From positions 868,001 to 932,000 of the forward strand of contig CAJFCJ010000021.1 of assembly GCA_904063045.1 (NCBI GenBank): a stretch of DNA of 64,000 nt. The letters run 5' to 3'. Below are positions 25,050 to 38,558 of this stretch, piece by piece. Both the position numbers and the translations under genes were made by a program. The first letter of the stretch is position 1. Each line of letters begins with the position of its first letter. Origin of the DNA: Dimorphilus gyrociliatus. Its lineage: Eukaryota > Annelida > Polychaeta > Dinophilidae. The notes beneath the pieces are model-generated. The model was not told the DNA's origin. It was given only the letters and a program-made list of their open reading frames with translations, and searched no databases.

Positions 25050-26659
25050 AATGACATTTAAAGTATGATAATTTACGAATGATTTAATAATTGTTATATT
25101 TAAAATATGAGAAAAACAACTTTCTGCATTCTAAAAGCGAATTCAAGATTCAAGATTATTGAACATCATTTTTTTTCCTCATCCACTTCTCATGTCCCTC
25201 ATTCCCTTTTCGTGTATATTTATGTGTTTGTCATCTTAATCATTGATTAAATGAATGAATAAACTCACAAACAAGTGAATAGTCAGTTAAAAACAAACGC
25301 TTTGTTTTTATTTTCACTCAAATAGAATGTAACTAGCACAAATATCTTTACAGGTGTTTTACGTTCGTAGAAAGAGACTTACTGACGATTGAAATAATGT
25401 TGAGAATAGTGTTGAAAAAGCAAATAGAAACAATTTACTAATTAATGACATTCTCATTAAAATTAACTAAACATGATTGAATTTAATGTAACATTGCAAG
25501 TCATCATGGCGAAATATGCACATGTTATATATATATACTGTAATTATATATAGAAAGTATACTAAATATAGAAAACACGCCACTCTCGGGCAATACACCT
25601 TTGATCGTGGTGAATTTTTCGAATTCACTTTTCTTCAATTTGAATTTATTCATAAAGTATTTAAATTATACTTGATTGTAATATTCATTGCGAACAAATT
25701 GTATCTTATGTTATATAACAGTAAAGCTTATAGTATAAATTTTAATATAATTAATTATTATTTTGAATATTTTAATTGGTTAATTATCACTCTGCTGATA
25801 GTTTACTTGTTACCTCTTAAAAGTCTTAGAAGGACTATCTATTCTCATACTCTGTACCTTATCTCGACCTATATCAACAAAACAAAAGGCCTGTCTGGGA
25901 CATTTAGGCTTAAACGGCATACTTTAACTTTTTTTTTCTCTCTAATTTTAGTGAAAAATTTCAATGTTTTCACGATTGTTAAGTAATTAAACGGATTAAA
26001 CTATTTTTGAATAACCTTCATTTACCCTTCAGTATCTTATTACAACTTGTATATCTTTACTTTCACTTGGAAAGACGTTTAAACTGGAAAATGATCTTTT
26101 TCAAATCCGCTTATTTCCCCCAAACTAGTCTGCTGTTGGATTTAATCAAAAAAATGAATAAAAATTGAATGCAGACTATAGGCCCAATTGCCCCTGTTCA
26201 AACGGTAAAGGTTAATGGGAAAAGGTTTTTGGTAAGAAATAGCTGAGCCTTTTAGCACAGATTTTTCACTCAATACATTCTTCTGCCTTTGAATTTTTGC
26301 AGTTAAAGAAGCAAATAAGAAACGACAAAATAAATTGAAAAATTTACAAAATAGCTTTTTGTCTCCGCCCCTCTCTTCTTTTCTGAATATTCATTTCGTC
26401 GCTTTTGTTATGAACTTTTCGCTTTTGGAATTTGAAGGAGTCGCGTGTCTGAAAATAACTCTCCTCAATAATTCAGATACTGATAAGATGTAAATGAATG
26501 ATAAGAAAGCTTCTGTTCAATATAAAGACAAGTGTATGCTTGCTTTTCAGAAATTCATTCCCTTTTAGCTCAAATCTCCAGTTTTATAATTCAATACATT
26601 TTCGTATATTTATTGAACAGAGTAACGTTAAATTATTCTTGTTAGACGCTTTAAAACAG
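25050..26659. other. AT-rich intergenic region
   Basis: No supported gene. A 156-codon plus frame at 25516-25986 has the composition of translated AT-rich DNA and no family resemblance. Confidence 0.5.
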
Positions 26660-26664
26660 TTTCT

Positions 26665-26820
26665 TTCAATATTCTTAAGGCTTTCCTTCTCTATCCTTGT
26701 GTAATTTTTCATTAGTAGAACATTCGATAATTCAACAATGAAATCCGCTTGTTCAATAATTCATTCATGAAAAATTGAATTGGACGACGATTATTGAACA
26801 CTTGGAAATTGGAAAATTTC
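26665..26820 (+). pseudogene. Decayed sulfotransferase exon-3 fragment
   Basis: The stretch at 26735-26765 reads CAATGAAATCCGCTTGTTC, nearly the codons for TMKSAC of paralog B. It is preceded at 26671-26686 by ATTCTTAAGGCTTTCC (the LLKAF codons) and followed at about 26775-26818 by a match to the IGVGRRLLNYMKLD region. Stops and indels interrupt it, so it is not coding. Confidence 0.6.
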
Positions 26821-26959
26821 TCTATTTAAATGATAGGATATTCTAATTTGTAATTTTAATATTTAAATTATGTAGCTATTACATGAATAAATTACCATTA
26901 ATTAATTAGGTAATATTATTTGTGAAAAATAATCCAGTAAATCAATTAAATAGATATTT

Positions 26960-27230
26960 TTCAATTTTTTCTTTGTCATCCTGTCCACCTGGCGGCGGTG
27001 CGCATTCTTTCAATTCTCATAATTTCGGATCCATTTTCATTTATGATTCAGTAAAAATGTACAACCAGTCGTTTTCATTAATGAGGTTAAGCGTCTGATT
27101 TAGCTTGTCGCGAATCATGACATTAAAAACCATTCTCGTAGTAGCCGAAGAGTGGCCATTGTTTAAAAAACACTTAACCCATTCAATAAAATTTCACCTA
27201 ACGCCAGGCTTATTCTACAAGTCTTGTTGA
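26960..27230 (-). pseudogene. Decayed sulfotransferase exon-1 fragment, opposite strand
   Basis: On the minus strand 27005-26976 encodes CAPPPGGQDD, identical to ten residues of paralog A. Upstream, near 27085-27045, is a degraded phosphosulfate loop (ACGACTGGTTGTACATTT) and near 27165-27130 a remnant resembling the TGHYFTRVWM codons. Frameshifts and stops interrupt it. Its orientation is opposite to the exon-3 fragment 150 bp away, so the copy was rearranged or there were two. Confidence 0.6.
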
Positions 27231-28873
27231 GCATCTTCCGTTTGCGGATTTATTAATTCTTCAGCGTTTAAAGGCCATAAAACTATTATTAAACCTGGTT
27301 CAATAAATCACCCAATAAGGTTAAAGATAATCTTTATAGATACAAGTAAAATCTCATTATTATATTCACACTCTTTCTCTCTTCCCACTCGAAGGTGTTG
27401 AGTGTTGAATCGAAGTCTCTACATTCAATCAAGATCAAGGACTATATAATAATAATATTCAACTATAGAATGGCTGTTGTAGACAGTTTCATAAGAGGAA
27501 AGTAAAATCTTTGGAGGTTTGAATATTTTTCACTTTCATTTGTTGTTATAAAACGATTGAACAAAATTTTTTTGTTCGCATGAATAGACAGTCAACAGAT
27601 GTTTGAAATAAACATAAACATTCATAATTAAATCTACTACTCCCATTTTAGTTGTCTCTCTTTTTCATACAGAATACAAACATGTGTCACTTGAATATTT
27701 TTATTATTATGCACTCTGAACGATAGAATCAAAATTGTACAGTCAAATGTTTCATTGAAGAGGAAGAGAGAGAGAAAAAAAAGAGAGAGTTTGCGTGTAT
27801 GTGTGTGAATGCCAGAAAACTAAAATGCTCACTATCAAGAGTAGATTCTATTTGGATTTTCAGATTTATAGAAAAACAATTCTCATACAAAGATGTCTAT
27901 TCTCCGAATTTGAAGAGTTAACTTTGCAAATTATCTAGAGTAATGAAATGAATTAATCAGACGAAACGGATTTAGAAAAATGGCTAAAGGAAACAAAATA
28001 TTTATGAAAATAAAAAAAACAAGATGGCTGAAGGGGAAAAGGATGCATAAACTGTAATACATTGTATTTTGACTATATGAAGAAGGTGGTATTTTATTCG
28101 ATGGTTTACGATATATATTGATATATTTATGGGACTTTTTGGTGATATGACAACAAAAGCAATTAATAAACTAAATTTGTAGAGGATATTTATAACTGAA
28201 TAGAATAATTTATATGGAATATAAAAGTTTTAATAGTCGGTGTAAGGTTTAAACGTGTTTTTGCTTTTCTGAACTAAATGATAAGATTTCTCTGAATAAT
28301 CTATGTTGAGAGGCTTATCTGGTAAATCTATTGAAAATAATCTTTAATTACTTCAAATGAAAACAAATACGTGTACTTTCTAATATATTCGATTAGAGGA
28401 AAAAAGAGAAGAGACACCAACAAACAACAGCTTTTATTATTCCATTTAAATAATATGTGATGAAGAAGAAATGATGAATAGATAGAATAATTTCACTTAA
28501 TTTATTTATTGTCCTTTTTCTTTGTTATTCATGTTTTTACTTTTGAATTATAACAAACTTTTTCATTTTGTAATTAACGATAGTTGCTTATCGAATAAAT
28601 TACTTTTTTCCCCTCGTTCTTCTTCTTCTTCTTCTTCTTTTTCTTCTTCTTAAACAACAAGAACAACAACAACAGTTCCCTCTCTAAAATCTCCATTTAG
28701 TCTACTATTTTCAAATTTTTCTACATTTCTACTATATCTCCCTACTTCTCCTATCTAATTATCCTAAACACTATATACTTGTTACACTTACCATCGTTAG
28801 AAAATAGAAAAAAAGAGCCGCTATTCAAGAAGCAGGTAACGTAACAAAAAGATTATTAAACGACAAATAGTCT
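27231..28873. other. Intergenic region without recognised gene
   Basis: AT-rich DNA with a (TTC)n tract near 28618-28651. No exon with family resemblance seen. Confidence 0.5.
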
Positions 28874-29489
28874 TCATCTTCTTGAACAAGAGCATGACGT
28901 ACATGTTGAACAGTCGTCGTCCTGCTTTCGTGGAGGACTAGCTATGACTAAGACTTGAGATACTTTAGGTCCGTGATTATTGTGATTTTGAGGAGGTAGG
29001 TAAATCATTGGCGCGGATGGAGCCGTTATTTGACTTGGCGGTCTAAAAGCCCTCGGTCCATAGTCATTGTAATTAATAATGGGTTGATTAGGGCGGGGGA
29101 AAGGAGGTCTAAATGGAGTACAGAAAATTGATCCAGATTTATCGTAACCGCCTGGATTATGATAAAGAGGAGTTTTGTTCATAAGATCTAATCTTCTTCT
29201 ACTGTAGATTTCTTGGTTTTCTTCTAAATCCTTTAAAGGTTTAGTTAATTTCTTCTCCCTTTTCTTTTTAAGTTCTCTAATAGCTTCAGGATCCATTTCG
29301 TTCATTTGAGATTTCAAATCTCTTATCTGATTGAGCATGACTTTCATTAAATTCTTTTTAGTCGAGTCCTTAGAAGGAGCAGGAATACGAGTTTTCGTCT
29401 TTTCTTCCTCTTGAAGACCATTTTTCCTTGGCTTGTACTCCTAAATGAGAACACAAAAAAGCGAAGATGATAGAGAAACAGAGATAGAC

Positions 29490-29542
<53 letters not shown>

Positions 29543-30288
29543 AATAAAGAAAGATAATTAGTATTAGGAATGTATATACTGTATAGTTGTATAATTTGAA
29601 GGGAGAATGGAACTTTAAAATTGTACTCAATATAAATGAACTAAAGCTTTTGAATAAGGGTAACAGCTAGAGAAAACAACAAGAAAATACAAACCTTAAC
29701 TAGGGCGAATTCGGCCGTTTGCGTTTGAACATTAGAATGATTGACTGTTTGCAACTGGCCAAATGTTTGAGTGGAAAAATCTCTATGTTTTAAAACATCG
29801 ATTCCATCTTCGAAAACGACACTCGAATCAACTTTGACCCTAAGTGGAGTTTGAGTAGAGTGATTTTCATATCGTCTAGGAATATCATCGAGATCTATAT
29901 CCTTCCATTTCGGTTTTGAATGCTTAATACTTTCGTACGTTGCGTTTAGAGGCGATTCCGGATATTTTAGACTACTTCGCCATGGAACTTCGTGATCGAA
30001 CAGAGGCGAATTGGGTGTAGACTTTCTATGATTGAAATCTATAGGAGAAATTGACACAGATACGGGAGATACAGATTTTCTTCGTATATGTATCTGTTTA
30101 GTGGTAGTAACATCCTTTTTGACTAGTTCTACTCTTTGATGTTTAGAAGGGTCAAAAGACTCGTCAAGATTAATTAAAGGCACTTCTTCAGGCTCAATCT
30201 GTACTGGTATGCTTTCCGGTGCCTTATTGAGCCAGGATTCTAAATTGTTGTCGCCTCCTTCCAAATCGCAATCAATTAATGTCGACAT
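28874..30288 (-). CDS. Unrecognised disordered protein with three TQT motifs
   Basis: Exons on the minus strand are 30288-29695 and 29440-28874, joined in phase 0, 386 residues. The start is the ATG at 30288, 18 nt after an acceptor-like CTTACAG. I do not recognise the family. The first half is acidic and Ser/Pro-rich, with RKS and SP sites. Three TQT motifs occur at residues 145-147, 173-175 and 189-191; TQT is the core of dynein light chain LC8 (DYNLL) ligands, so multivalent LC8 binding is plausible. After the intron comes a basic predicted helix (NLMKVMLNQIRDLKSQMNEM), a proline-rich, Asn-rich stretch with FRPPFPRPNQP, and a cysteine-rich end DDCSTCTSCSCSRR that could be lipidated or bind metal. 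No signal peptide or TM. The intron carries a (GA)n tract. Confidence 0.65.
29490..29533. repeat. (GA)n microsatellite in an intron
   Basis: About 20 GA units inside the intron of the TQT-motif gene; read on the coding strand it is a CT tract close to the acceptor. Confidence 0.9.
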
Positions 30289-33200
30289 AAATACCAGTTG
30301 ACAGTCTGTAAGGAGAAGAGCATTAGATAATTTAAACAATCTTTTTGCCAGAAGGACGGAGAGAAAGCGAAAGAGAGGTATGGAGGAAGAGGGAAAGACT
30401 AAGCGAGAAAGTTGACTGACTGACTGACTTAGTGAGTGGGAGGGAAGAAAGATAGGAAGGAAGGAAGGAAGGAAGGAAAGAAAGGAAAAAAGATATCGAA
30501 CAAGTTGTATACAGTATATAGAGCATTGTCTGAAAAAAAAGAGTAACTAATTAAAGAGATCAATTGTTCAATATTTTTTATGTTATAGCGTATAAAAGTT
30601 GTTTATATTACGTCACAAAAGATGGAAATACATAAAGATGTATTACTACAGCAAAACAACTAAAAAGGTCTATTATAATGCTATAATTATGTTTAAGGCA
30701 AATACAACACAACGTATATTTTATATAGTAATTTATTTATACCATTTTTTAAGACTTGAACAAAATGTCCATACAATTCAAAGACATATATCTTTTCTTT
30801 TCTCTTCTAAGAGAATATAGGCTATAATAAACTATTTCCTGGATTAACGGTCCCTTTTTATTAGTCTATTCAAATTTTTTCTTTTTTCTCGCTTATTGTC
30901 TTATTTTGACATGAAATACCATTCAGATATTTTTAATAAATATCCAGAGGGAGCAGCTATAGAGGATAAGCGTTAAGCTTATACTTGTATATATATTTAT
31001 ATATATATTAGTGTATATAAAACATACAAAATTCAACACCAAATACCAAAAGAGCTCAAATATTATTAACTTTGAGAGAAGGCTAAGATTTTAAATAAAT
31101 AAAGATTTGTTCAATTTCTAAGCCTATTTTATTTAAATTGACTACGATCTCTGTTCAATAATTCGGATTTGGAGGAGTAGAATAGAAGAAAAACTAAATA
31201 AAAAATTAGGATATTAATCCTCTGTGATAAGAGTAGTAGGCTGCCTGACAAGAGAAAGAGAGAGAGACAGAAGTAACGGAAAGCTATAGAAATTTCTAAA
31301 ACTATAAATATATAGATTCTATTACTCTCCTTTTGAACGTTTAGATAAAGCCAAGTAAAATATCTATTTATCAAGTATGGCGAAAAAAAATGACAATTCC
31401 ACGCAAAGTTAATCAAACAAGTGAGAAAAAGGTATATACAAACAGAATAAGACCCTATAACAACTGAATATACGCTTTAACTAATCCAATTCAATTATTT
31501 ATTAAGTCTCATTTTGGACCAACAATAAAAAAACGTTTTGTGTCAAGATAAAAGGTGCGAAGAGAGAGAGAGAGAGAGTCATTGCTTTCTTCTTATTCGA
31601 AAATAAATATGCTATGTATATAAACATAACAGTTCATTGCAAAATACGGTATAAATCTACTAAGCTAGAAGAAGTATTTGTCTCCTACTTGATCATCCTA
31701 ACATAAATTCTTTCTCTCTCTCTCTCTCTCTCTCTCCCTCTCATAAAAGAAAATGAACCGTCAATGCATTCTAGGAAACTAAAATCAGTGAAATCTATTG
31801 CTTATCAACAATCTATTCTATTGCTCAATTGGTAAAAATTGAAAGAAATGTAATAACTTACTTTATGGTGTGTATGAATATACCGGTACGTAGGCAATGT
31901 GTATAATCAATGCAGCGCAAATGAACGTGCTGCCTATTGATTGGAACTAACAGAGCAGCAAACTTGTTTGAGCAAGCATTTCTGCCAATATTCATAATTC
32001 TCCTAGGCCCAACAATTCATATATCTTTCCTTAGATATAAAATACAAATACAACAAATAATAATTAAATTTTTTATTGCCTTATTTTAGTTTCTTTCAAC
32101 TTTTTCTTTCCGTTTTCAAGTAAAGAAAAGAGAAAGGAACGAGATAAGAAGTTGTTGAATAAATAGAAGAAACTCTCTCTCTCTCTCTCTTGCTTGAATA
32201 AAGATAAATTCTCTCTCTTTTAGCTTTTTGTTATATTTATTTGATATCTATTATAATATTTATAATAACCCCGACAAATTGTTGTTTTCTCTATCAATAA
32301 AAAATGGGAAAAATTTGAACATTTCTTCATTAAATCTCTTTATTTAGACCCTGTTCTTTTCTCTCATTCAAAAAATATTAATTAATATTTATTCTCCTTC
32401 ACAAAGCAGTCTACTAAACTTTAATTCGATCAACTTACCATTACTATTGCCTATACATTTATAGAATGCAGAGGGCGTCACCCTACATCTATTCGTAGTA
32501 TTCTGAAGGATCATATTATAATAAGATTGATAAGAATGCACGAATGATAACAGCTATCTGCAATAGTAATTGATTTTTTGTTTATGGATAAAAGGCAAAA
32601 TTGGAAATTACCAATTGGTTTCAGCAAGAGACAAGACGTAAATCGTATGAAACTTTCACTAATCAGATTAGGGCCTATACAGTTAACTAATAATTCCTTC
32701 ACATTGATAAATAACAATCTTTCGATTGGCGAGATGAAAGTTATAAATAAGTGCATTGTAAGTTTAAAATTGTTTTTACTCTACAAGTAAATCAATAGAA
32801 GAAGATGATAAGAAGATCATGCCTATTCGTCTATTTATACATATATATTAGTATATATTCTTTGTACTTGTCGTCGTCGACAAATAGTTGACATTTTATT
32901 TCGTTTTTGTTGTTTTATTGTGGTCTTTTTTCTTATAGGCCTATAATGATTCATAGAGAAAGGTACTTTTCATCTTGTCGTTGTCTTGTTCAAGTAGACT
33001 TTTATTGAAAATAGACAGGTGCAGTAGAAAAGTGTGTCTTGTTTATTATACATTATATATACTTTTGAATACAAAAGAAGGAGGATGTTTGTTTGATGCG
33101 CACAGACGATATAAAAATATTGAGACAGAAAGGAAAAAAGACGCAGATTTATACAACCATCGAATTAGACGCTTCTTCTCTTTCTTCCAGCTATTCGTTT

Positions 33201-33306
33201 GCTTATTATTTATTTCTTCTTCCCTTCTTTCTTTCCTTTTTTTTAGAGATAGTATAAAATAATATCATGCTGTCTTTTAATCGCGGTAGTGTTTTAGTCA
33301 TTTTAA
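30289..33306. other. Intergenic region with simple repeats
   Basis: No exon supported. Contains (GACT)n and (GGAA)n tracts at 30415-30484, short (GA)n/(CT)n runs near 31257, 31561, 31711 and 32171, and one TATACAGTATA palindrome at 30508-30518. Confidence 0.55.
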
Positions 33307-34556
33307 CTAGGCCTCCGTTGATGCTTGCGTATTAATAACATTCTTAGGTTGTCTAGTTCTTTGTTGATTAGAACGAAACGAGGCGTAAGCGGGTGGAGCA
33401 GTACCCGGTAGAGGTTTTTCTTCGGGCATATAATCAAGAAAAGTAGGTGGTTGGTCGCAGATCGTGTCGTACGAAGGCGGACTAATAACTGATATAGATG
33501 GACCTGGATTTTGGATTAAATATAATAAATAATTGACTTAAATAGCAATAACCCATAAAAAAATAAAGAAAGGGAGAAAGAGAGAAAGAATGAAAGAATG
33601 ACAGGTTGATAGATACATAGATAGATAGATAGATAGATGGATAGAAAGAAGGAATAGGAACAAATAAAAAATTATCTAGATTAAGAATCATTGTCCTTGA
33701 TTTTAAAGAGTGAAAATAATCAATAAACGATTTACATTTATTATTTAAAACTACTCGAAAAATAGGTAAAAATAAAGACCTAATAAACTTTGATAGTCCT
33801 ATTACTCTCAATCTTAATACTTGTCTTTTAATTTTATTTATTAATAACTTACCGTTTGACTGCTCGGCTGAATTTCTATTCGTTGTAGAATTATTAGCCC
33901 TTTGCTGCCTTTGCCTAGCCAATCTCTATTCATTTCAGTTTTCAAACAAAAATAAATAAACAAACATTATTTCGATTGTGGAAGATAATATAGGATAATG
34001 TAGGCTTACTTACATTTTGTCTAAATTTAATTATAACCAGTATGGCGACAGTTAGAAAGACAATAAATAGGAATATACAAACGCACGCCATAACGATTAA
34101 TAGTTTATCAACAGTTTTCAAGTTCTTACTCGAGTTGGCTGAAAGAAGGTAACGTTTATTTACTTGAGCATTTTTCAACTGCAAATACTCAACTAGTCAT
34201 TCCTATAAATTTTATACTAAGTGTCGTATCCTTATTGTAATTTCCACTTTGACAATTTAGCGAAACTTGAATGGAGGAACCGTACAACTTTTTGGAATTT
34301 GTTATATTCCATGGACAAAAACGAAACTCTTGCCCGAAGTGTACATCGTAGATTTCAATCAAATCTTTTGGGCAATTCTTTATTGGACCAGAGCCAGTAA
34401 TGTTCATTAGAATAGATAATTTACTCTCATTGGATGACGTCTCAACCCTCCACGACGATACGGGATTCTTAAGGGGATTATACGAAATAATTTCCTCCTC
34501 ACCAGGTTGTAATAATAATTTTTCTAAATGAAAGAATGAAAGAATGAATGAATGAA

Positions 34557-34587
<31 letters not shown>

Positions 34588-34857
34588 GTCTAGTGAAAAA
34601 GCCAATGTCAACTATTTACCTGTGGGTACGGCTTTAGGAGTTTCCGTCGTACGGTATGGTGTACCAAACTCGTTATGCTTGTCTGAAAGATCAGTCTCTC
34701 CTATTTCACAATTACGGCAAGCATGCGTACCATTTTTATATCTGACACATTCGCAATATACACTACAGTGTAAAGGACACTGGTTATCGTTTGATGAATT
34801 TAACTGGAAAATCGTTGTTAGTATGAAAATCACTTGGTATTTTAAACAAAAACGCAT
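33307..34857 (-). CDS. Type I membrane protein, CUB-like ectodomain, two cytoplasmic PPxY motifs
   Basis: Five exons on the minus strand: 34857-34620, 34523-34194, 34138-34014, 33925-33853 and 33503-33307, totalling 320 residues. A signal peptide (MRFCLKYQVIFILTTIF) leads a small cysteine-rich module (CPLHCSVYCECVR..CRNC). Next is a degenerate CUB-like domain with IEIYDVHFGQEFRFC. A single TM follows (LLIVMACVCIFLFIVFLTVA). The cytoplasmic tail has ISPPSYDT and TAPPAYAS; PPxY motifs bind WW domains, typically of NEDD4-type ubiquitin ligases. The donor of exon 2 (A|GTTGAG) is weak but keeps frame. The design matches the CUB membrane proteins at 40.7-47.4 kb, so it is probably a diverged relative. 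Ligand and role unknown. Confidence 0.75.
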
Positions 34858-35610
34858 TTTCTCCTTCTACTTTTACGGCCAACTTATAAAACCAACCGAC
34901 GTGAGCATTTACTTTATTCCAAACAATCTGCTAATATGATAAGATAAGGCACAAAATCATAAAAAAAAGTAAAAAAAGAGACCTTTCACTCTATATATCA
35001 GATAGGTGGCGTTCGTTTTTATCTGAATTATTCATAAGTCAACACGTAGTTTAAACACAGTTTTATATACAGTATTTATTTAATTGTTGATAATACTTTA
35101 TAAAAAGCTGATTCTCTTTTATTTCACTTGGAAATTTAGTTAATTAATGAATAATTTACTTATTTACTTCTTTTTAACGGCAAATCAATCAATTGTATTT
35201 TTTTTTCAAAATTCTTTCAAAACAATACCAAATGTTTGATTAAGGCTAGAAAAAGTTGCATAATCATAGAGAAGAGAAGAGAGGAGAAGAGAAGAGAGGC
35301 CAGCGATGTAAACAAAACAGTCCGTCATAATTAATAAACGATGAATAGATAAACAATGCGACACAGTTAAGATTATGTAATCTATAAACAAAACAACAGA
35401 TACAGTACACTGTTTACAGTATATACCAATTATAGTGTAAATATATTTTTTTAAAATATACTTCCGGTATTTTTCGTTGTTTATCTTTCGCATCTCTGCC
35501 GAGATATTCAAACACTCCTTTAATAGTTATTAGTAATATCGCATAATTAAAATATATTTAGCCAATTATACTGATACAACAGCATAATGAAGGTTTTACG
35601 ATATAGACCG
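34858..35610. other. Intergenic region
   Basis: AT-rich; no gene seen. It lies between the 5' end of the CUB-like gene and the 3' end of PIGZ, so it holds a promoter and a terminator. Confidence 0.5.
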
Positions 35611-37635
35611 TCAATTTTTTGTTAAATTATAAACGACTAATGAAAATTCACTCTTCAAACATTTTAGAATGTTTAACGAATATTTAGATTGCGTACAAAG
35701 ATTCCATAATTTATGTAAACTGGGAAAATTCTCCATTGTCACATGAGGAAAGAATTTCTCTTCTATTTTACAATTAAACTCTCTTGAACAAAAATTCATA
35801 TCAATTGTAGATGGAGCTACCAATCTTATGGGATGCTTTCCTAAAGTTAATCTATTGATTTGTTCGTGAACCAACTGTTGACTTGATCCCATCAAATCTA
35901 TTACCTTCAATTGTGGATTACTGGCATTCTGAAAGAGTAGATGTCTTGGCGGCATATAGGTTTTCCAGAAAAGTAACGCTCCTGAAGAATTAGACATTTT
36001 TACATATTCCAAGGCTTGTACAACGCCTCCCTGATGGCACTGACTAAAAAATACTGTCCCTAAAATGTTGAATATAATCCATATATAACGAGATAGTGAA
36101 CTCTCTCCGAATAACTTGTGACCTAATAAGGGTACGAAAAAAAAAACAGATATTACATATCTATATAATAATAATAAAGCTATTCTAAACTAATCGTTTT
36201 ACCGTAGAGAAAGCATAAAAGTGGTAAAAGAGGAATGAGAAATCTCGCTTCCTGATGAGGGAATACGGATAACAATAAAATTGGGATATAGTATATCAGC
36301 AACAGTTTCTCTCCGACTGTTGGCATTTCGTATCGTTTCGATGAATTCGTTCGTTTTGTAAATATTCTATAAGAGTGTAAAAGCGGATAAAAGGCTAATA
36401 CATTGTAGAGTAGGGTTGTATTTCCGAAAAAGTGCGTTAGTCGAGGATGAATTCCGTGCTCTGCCAGATTTGTTGGTTGAACGTTATAAGTAATAAAATT
36501 CAACGGAACATTAACCATATCCCCAATTATTACTTGATAAAATCCGTTAGCAATTAATCTAGCAATCAAATCCAGCGGAGTTAATCCTTTGTAGTAATAA
36601 GTGTCTAATAAGGATATACATAAACTGGTTAAAACTCCAGAGAAAATTGTAGATAATAATTTCGGGGCACTCTTCTCCCAAAGCTCTTTCATATTATGAA
36701 AATCATCGGAAGTAAGCCATATAACGAAAGGCATAAGTGCAAAAATGATAAATGTTGCCCTATTATAAAATCCCAAAGCCATTATTACGCCAAGTAAAAG
36801 ACCAGTGCTGACAATTGTCGAAGGAGTTTTCCGTTCATTTCTAAATCTGGATAGATTCTTTTTTGAAAATGATCTTGTTAAGACTGGCGAAAATTCCCTT
36901 TAATGAGAAAAGAAGATATTAAGCACTCGTCGTCGCCGGTATATTGATTTTCTTTGTCTTTTTTCTTTCTAATTTAGCCTTACCTTGATAGAACACTGCC
37001 GAATACCAAGTACAAAAGAGCTTCAAACGTGTTCGTAAATGTTCTTGTATAGAAGACAATCGTTACGTAAGAAGTGGCATACGTTATAACGCAAGCTGAA
37101 GCGTTTAGTCTAAACTTTTTTCCAATATAATAAATTATGGCATCACCGAAGAAACTAAATACTAATAGAGTTAGACGTGGCAATAGAACCAACAGATAAG
37201 TCGATGGATTGTTGAAACCTAGAAATTTCAACAAGTAGAAACCTGTACAAAACAAAATCATGTGGTGTGTATATATATATTGCATATATAGTTACGTAAT
37301 GAAAGGATATTTTAGAGATAAAACGTGATATAAATAGTTAACTCAGGTCACAAGAAACGCTGAGTGAGGTTGGTGTTTCTCTTCTCTCTCTCTCTCTCTC
37401 TCTCTGCCTATGTTGCTCTTATTATGAATGCTTTCTTCTTTTAAAAGAAATAACAAACAACAGATTTTTTTGTTTATATAAAAAATACAAGAAAGGTTAA
37501 AAAGTAAAAAAGGACATTTTTGAAGGAGAAAGAAGAGCTAAAGACCCTAACCATTGACTTTTTTAGTCTATTTGTTATTGTACTCTTGAACAACGAATAG
37601 TATAACAAGTTGAATAAGATTTGAATATACTTATC

Positions 37636-37670
<35 letters not shown>

Positions 37671-38116
37671 TAAATATAAGAGTTTATGTAAACTGATATT
37701 ATATCTATAACATTCTTTTTTTAAAGAGAGAAAAGAGAAGAATTCTCTTTTGTTTTCCTCTCTCTTTCTCTTTCTCTCGCCTTAACAAATTGATATTCTA
37801 GATCATACAACCTAGACGGAAACTTATACTAAAAATACTAAACCTGGTGCGCATATTGCGTAAGGCACAGTTATTGTCCTCAATGGAAAAGTTGAATTAA
37901 ATTCCCATGCCGTAAACGTTTCAATGTTGAAAATCGATCCTACAATAGAAATTATTACGTAATTGATTGATTTATTGAAATATTTCTGTAGAACTTTAAC
38001 AAACCAGCAACAATTTCAGATGTTTGAAAGAATTCGTCAGGGTGTATATATCCATATTGGGTCTTTAATGTTAAATAAATTCGTACTATTCCAACGATTA
38101 TCCAATAAGTGAACAT
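35611..38116 (-). CDS. PIGZ: GPI mannosyltransferase 4 (PIGZ/SMP3)
   Basis: Five exons on the minus strand: 38116-38005, 37939-37844, 37242-36984, 36897-36203 and 36122-35611, giving 557 residues, close to the human enzyme. It is a multi-pass ER protein of glycosyltransferase family 22. The lumenal catalytic motif HPDEFFQTSEIVAG (residues 25-38) is conserved, followed by TAWEFNSTFPLRT, then many hydrophobic helices, FPHQEARFLIPLLPLL and SQCHQGGVVQALEYV. The HQEARF motif is typical of the whole PIGB/PIGZ/PIGM-related group; HPDEFFQ with a following WEF favours PIGZ. It adds the fourth mannose to the GPI anchor precursor from dolichol-phosphate-mannose. The intron between exons 2 and 3 is about 600 nt and holds CT and (TA)n repeats. 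PIGB (third mannose) is the alternative. Confidence 0.85.
37640..37666. repeat. (TA)n microsatellite in a PIGZ intron
   Basis: About 13 TA units within the 600-nt intron; a (CT)n tract lies at 37385-37406. Confidence 0.85.
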
Positions 38117-38558
38117 TTTTAATTCTTTTTAATTATTACTAATGGCTTTCTGCCACAATTACGATTTTCAATTTGTAAAATTCACCATATTTTCGTTGCC
38201 TGCGCTATAGAAATGACATGTGAGCGATAATTCCAGAAAGAGGAAAACGAAACAACTCGCCTAACGTGTTTCCCGCCAATTTTCAAAACATAATTCATCT
38301 TGAAGAAATATACAATGTTATAAGATTTAATAGGATATTTCCCGACATATTATCGTTTGTTTAAATTCTCTTGGAAGGAAATATCATAAAGATAGAACGA
38401 CTAAACAGTTTATTAAATATAAATTATTAACCAAAAATATAACAGACAGTAGAGACACTGTTTAACAGTTTTCATTAATATTTTACCTTTTTTCAAGTTT
38501 TTGAGTTTAATTAGTAGACGATATTCATTTAACAGAGTGAAATATTGCGCAATATTGA
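38117..38558. other. Intergenic region between PIGZ and ADAR
   Basis: About 440 nt, AT-rich. No coding signal. Contains the PIGZ promoter and the 3' end of the ADAR-type gene. Confidence 0.5.

Noticed and set aside
25516-25986. 156-codon open frame
   Set aside because: AT-driven composition (I, L, Y, F, K, N), no domain and no exon context.
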